From: Neorhodopirellula pilleata
Lineage (GTDB): Bacteria > Planctomycetota > Planctomycetia > Pirellulales > Pirellulaceae
Assembly: GCF_007859915.1 (NCBI RefSeq)
Contig: NZ_SJPM01000001.1
Location: forward strand, 958,986 to 1,022,985
Length of the DNA stretch: 64,000 bases
Direction: 5' to 3'
Made by a program: the position numbers and the translations under genes. Every line of letters starts with the position of its first letter. The first letter of the stretch is position 1. Of the stretch, positions 61,991-64,000 are shown in pieces. The notes under the pieces are model-generated. The model worked only from the letters and a program-made list of their open reading frames with translations. It was not told the DNA's origin and did no database searches.

Positions 61991-63103
61991 TTATTCAAAT
62001 CTCAGTTCTCCGTCCGCATCAGTGTCCGGGTTCGGCTCAACGCCGAGCGTACTCGGTCCGTTGCCCGAATTTAAGTAGTCGCCCAACCCGGGCTCATTCA
62101 CCGCATCATTGCCCACGGTTCCCTCTTCGACCAGGTCATTGGCTTTGAGCGGATCACTGGCGTATCGCAACCACCCCATGCTTCCCGGCGCGATCATCGG
62201 ATCTGCAACCGACAACATCGGGCGGGCCGTCACGATCGCCGGGTTGCGACAGGGACGATTGCAACCGGAGCATCGCGAACACGGTCGGTCCGCACGCCAA
62301 AACATCAGTTCATCCAAACACGATCGCGACGAAACAAACACACGGTCACCCGGTTGCAATTGATAATTCGACGAGGTGTTGCCCATCTGCACGATCTCGC
62401 GATAACAAACCGGCAATGTCACTCGGCAATCGCAAGGTTCAGTCGGACGAGCCAACAAAATCTTGCAAGGATTGGCCGATGTCGTCAATCCGCCGGCGGT
62501 CACGATCGCGTCCAAGACCGTTTCAAATCCCGACAGCGGATATGCACCTGGGGCGTTGACTTCACCTAAGACGTAAAACCGATGAACGGGTTCGAGCATG
62601 CGGACATTGACGGCGATCGAGTCGCAATCTTCGGGCAATTCGGGCAGGTCAATATCCTGACGGTCTTGCTTTGGAAAGAATTTCTGGCACGACTCACGCT
62701 GTTGCCGGATTTGATAGGCGATCTGTTGCTCGATCAGCGCTTCGGCCTGCTCCAGGTTTTGTCCGGCAACGACGACCCGGCCGTACGGTCCTAGATCCAC
62801 CGTGCCATCGGCTAACACAATTTGGTCGGCCGGCAACCGCAGGTCTCTTTCCAGGTTGACCGGTTCGATTAACAACGAGTCGCCCGGCTCGAGTGCGTGG
62901 GGCGGCAACACGGTTTTGGCGTTTTCCCTCGGCATACTGGCGGGGATGCGGGACGCGTCGAGCACCTCTTTCGCCTCACGCGTCAAGGTCGAATTCGATG
63001 GATAGAGCGACATCCCTAGGCTGCTGCACCCTGCCGCCGCGAGACAGGGGATTAGGCATAACAAGCCTAACAAGGCATGGGGCTGCAGGCCGTTGTAACG
63101 CAT
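61991..63103 (-). CDS. Polysaccharide export lipoprotein (Wza-like, PES/SLBB domains)
   Basis: 370 residues. The start is ATG 63103, with GGAGGAAACG just upstream; an in-frame ATG nine codons earlier lacks this site. The lipoprotein signal is LLGLLCLIPCLAAAGCSSLG, with the lipobox LAAAGC. The polysaccharide-export (PES) domain starts at LEPGDSLLIEPVN and continues to LADGTVDLGPYGRVVVAGQN. It is followed by an SLBB-like part: FYVLGEVNAPGAYPLSGFET, LDAIVTAGGL and YQLQPGDRVFVSS. Near the end is a cysteine cluster CSRCSGCNRPC. It probably forms the outer-membrane exit channel for a polysaccharide or exopolymer. No glycosyltransferase, polymerase or tyrosine kinase gene lies in the window. Confidence 0.85.
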   Translation of the reverse strand: MRYNGLQPHALLGLLCLIPCLAAAGCSSLGMSLYPSNSTLTREAKEVLDASRIPASMPRENAKTVLPPHALEPGDSLLIEPVNLERDLRLPADQIVLADGTVDLGPYGRVVVAGQNLEQAEALIEQQIAYQIRQQRESCQKFFPKQDRQDIDLPELPEDCDSIAVNVRMLEPVHRFYVLGEVNAPGAYPLSGFETVLDAIVTAGGLTTSANPCKILLARPTEPCDCRVTLPVCYREIVQMGNTSSNYQLQPGDRVFVSSRSCLDELMFWRADRPCSRCSGCNRPCRNPAIVTARPMLSVADPMIAPGSMGWLRYASDPLKANDLVEEGTVGNDAVNEPGLGDYLNSGNGPSTLGVEPNPDTDADGELRFE

Positions 63104-63233
63104 CGTTTCCTCCTTCGCGGCGAATTCCATCCAAGAAGTGGAATCGGCTTAGCAAGCACAATACGTACGGCAGAAACATCCCGCACCGTGCGACCGGTCC
63201 ATCCCGCACAGTTTCTCAAACATGCAGTCCTAA

Positions 63234-63364
63234 GCATCGCGGGATCAATAAGTGAAACATTTGTAGTGGATCTTGTTAAAGATCCTCCTGCAAAAGGATC
63301 TTTAACAAGATCCACTACGTCACTTTAACAAGATCCACTACGTCAGTTGATGATCCCGCGTTGC
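63234..63364. repeat. Composite palindromic element with internal 24-bp hairpin and tandem 23-mers
   Basis: The outer ends are inverted: 63234-63247 against 63351-63364, 13 of 14 positions. Inside is a perfect 24-bp stem, 63263-63286 (begins GTAGTGGATCTTGTTAAAGA) against 63295-63318, with an 8-base loop. The right arm then continues as an exact 23-bp tandem duplication, 63300-63322 and 63323-63345 (CTTTAACAAGATCCACTACG plus TCA). The layout suggests a non-coding miniature element or nested repeat. It lies in the 340-bp gap upstream of the export lipoprotein gene; the rest of that gap holds only the hairpin at 63393-63443 and presumably a promoter. Confidence 0.9.
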
Positions 63365-63392
63365 TAACGGCGTGTTGATTTAATCGTAAACC

Positions 63393-63443
63393 GCTGCGTA
63401 AGCGAGGGATGAGTCAATATTAATTATCCCTCGCTTACGCAGC
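63393..63443. repeat. Perfect 18-bp hairpin next to transposase remnant
   Basis: GCTGCGTAAGCGAGGGAT (63393-63410) pairs perfectly with 63426-63443 around a 15-base AT-rich loop. It ends exactly where the stop codon of the transposase remnant begins. The sequence just before it (AACGGCGTGTTGA, 63366-63378) also occurs beside the hairpin at 52.9 kb. It could be a dispersed repeat or the remnant's terminator. Confidence 0.85.
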
Positions 63444-63911
63444 TCACTGTACCACACAAGTGTGGTCGGATTGGTTGTCTGATTTTTTTCGAGAATCGGG
63501 GCCGAAAGCGTCCCATGCGTGGGACAGGTCGTTGACTCGTTGCAGTCCAAGCCAAAGAGTCTGGGCTCCCGGTTGAGTACTTTTGCGGATCACATAGCCG
63601 CCCAAAGTAGCGATCAAACGGATCATTTCGTTGAGCGTCGGTGGCTTCGATGGCAACGCCTTCTTCGTCACCACCATGTACACCGCTTTCCACTCGCTCG
63701 GCGTGAACACGATCTCGCAGTCCATGTCCGGGCAACTGCGGCCTAAGTGACACAGGTACAGAACCTTCCAAGCCACTACCAAAAAAACCGCCAGGCAGTT
63801 ATCGAACCGACTGAAACGCTCGAACAATCGCTCCTCCACCTGGCAACCCGATTTCAAGGTTCGGAAATAAATTTCAATCGTCCAGTCATACTGCCTCCAT
63901 AGAAGTCGGGG
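63444..63911 (-). pseudogene. IS4-family transposase, C-terminal remnant
   Basis: The open minus-strand frame begins after a TAA at 63914-63912 and encodes the end of an IS4/Tn5-type transposase. It reads LLWRQYDWTIEIYFRTLKSG followed by CQVEERLFE, the Y-(2)-R-(3)-E-(6)-K region with the catalytic glutamate, then CEIVFTPSEWKAVYMVV, LNEMIRLIATLGGYVIRK and TLWLGLQRVNDL, all typical C-terminal family segments. The two catalytic aspartates and the whole N-terminal two-thirds are missing, and there is no proper start codon (a TTG at 63857 would begin inside the conserved motif). It is therefore a broken copy, or the 5' part was removed by a rearrangement whose junction lies near 63.91 kb. Confidence 0.8.
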
Positions 63912-64000
63912 TTATTCTTCCGTCGGTATTTGCTAGCATTATTCCCCAGCTGAATCCGAATTCGGGTTCGGTTTGGGTGTGATCAGGGCGCGAGGATAGG
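63912..64000. other. Window end, unassigned sequence
   Basis: No coding frame joins the transposase remnant. A short palindrome around CCGAATTCGG (near 63955-63965) is the only structure seen. Confidence 0.3.

Noticed and set aside
63912..63980. Short minus-strand ORF beginning MLANTDGRITPTS before the transposase remnant
   Set aside because: Only 17 codons, with no context to support translation.
1..64000. tRNA, rRNA and riboswitch search by eye
   Set aside because: No cloverleaf with a GGTTCGAATCC-type arm and no known riboswitch core was found in the intergenic regions; a covariance-model scan would be decisive.

Overview
The window looks like a chromosomal segment of a marine planctomycete of the Pirellulaceae (Rhodopirellula/Novipirellula-like). 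The reasons are a 27.6-kb gene for a giant repetitive secreted protein with a LEPR-XLL-type N-terminal motif, multihaem cytochromes of planctomycete type, a flavin-dependent halogenase beside an Lpg1974-like porin, many genes without a Shine-Dalgarno site, several TTG/GTG starts, and dispersed palindromic repeats. No rRNA, tRNA or CRISPR array was seen. Functions are inferred from reading motifs; no database search was possible.

Layout. Positions 1-7.2 kb are housekeeping: an N-terminal methyltransferase fragment, trpB, a DUF429 protein, dnaA, a cysteine desulfurase coupled to a small membrane protein, and scpB with an unusually long acidic tail. Positions 7.4-35.0 kb are one minus-strand gene of 9188 codons, with the LEPR-XLL motif, blocks of HG(F/L)xTGD repeats, glycine/alanine-rich repeats, and about 5 kb of RTX calcium-binding repeats at the C-terminus. 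Divergent from it lie a tryptophan-halogenase-like gene and an overlapping outer-membrane barrel gene. A striking inverted pair of telomere-like hexanucleotide arrays (38.17-38.43 kb) separates these from a large secreted protein of unknown function. argH and a carotenoid-type desaturase follow.

Positions 44.5-56.8 kb hold the most interesting system. It is a tightly overlapping five-gene minus-strand operon: five-TM b-type membrane protein, decahaem cytochrome, pentahaem cytochrome, NuoE-NuoF fusion, and a NuoG-like/double cNMP-domain/four-cluster ferredoxin fusion. Two further pentahaem cytochrome genes are transcribed divergently. Together they encode 25 predicted c-type haem sites, about nine Fe-S clusters and a flavin site, which suggests a membrane-spanning electron-transfer complex joining a cytoplasmic NAD(P)H- or similar-type dehydrogenase module, with built-in cyclic-nucleotide-type sensor domains, to periplasmic cytochromes. 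The physiological partner is unknown.

Positions 56.9-63.1 kb carry a planctomycete-type TM protein of unknown function, a hydroxypyruvate-isomerase-like protein, a small ORF followed by parA, a small membrane protein and a polysaccharide-export (Wza-like) lipoprotein. The right end (63.2-64 kb) is a repeat-dense patch with a truncated IS4-family transposase.
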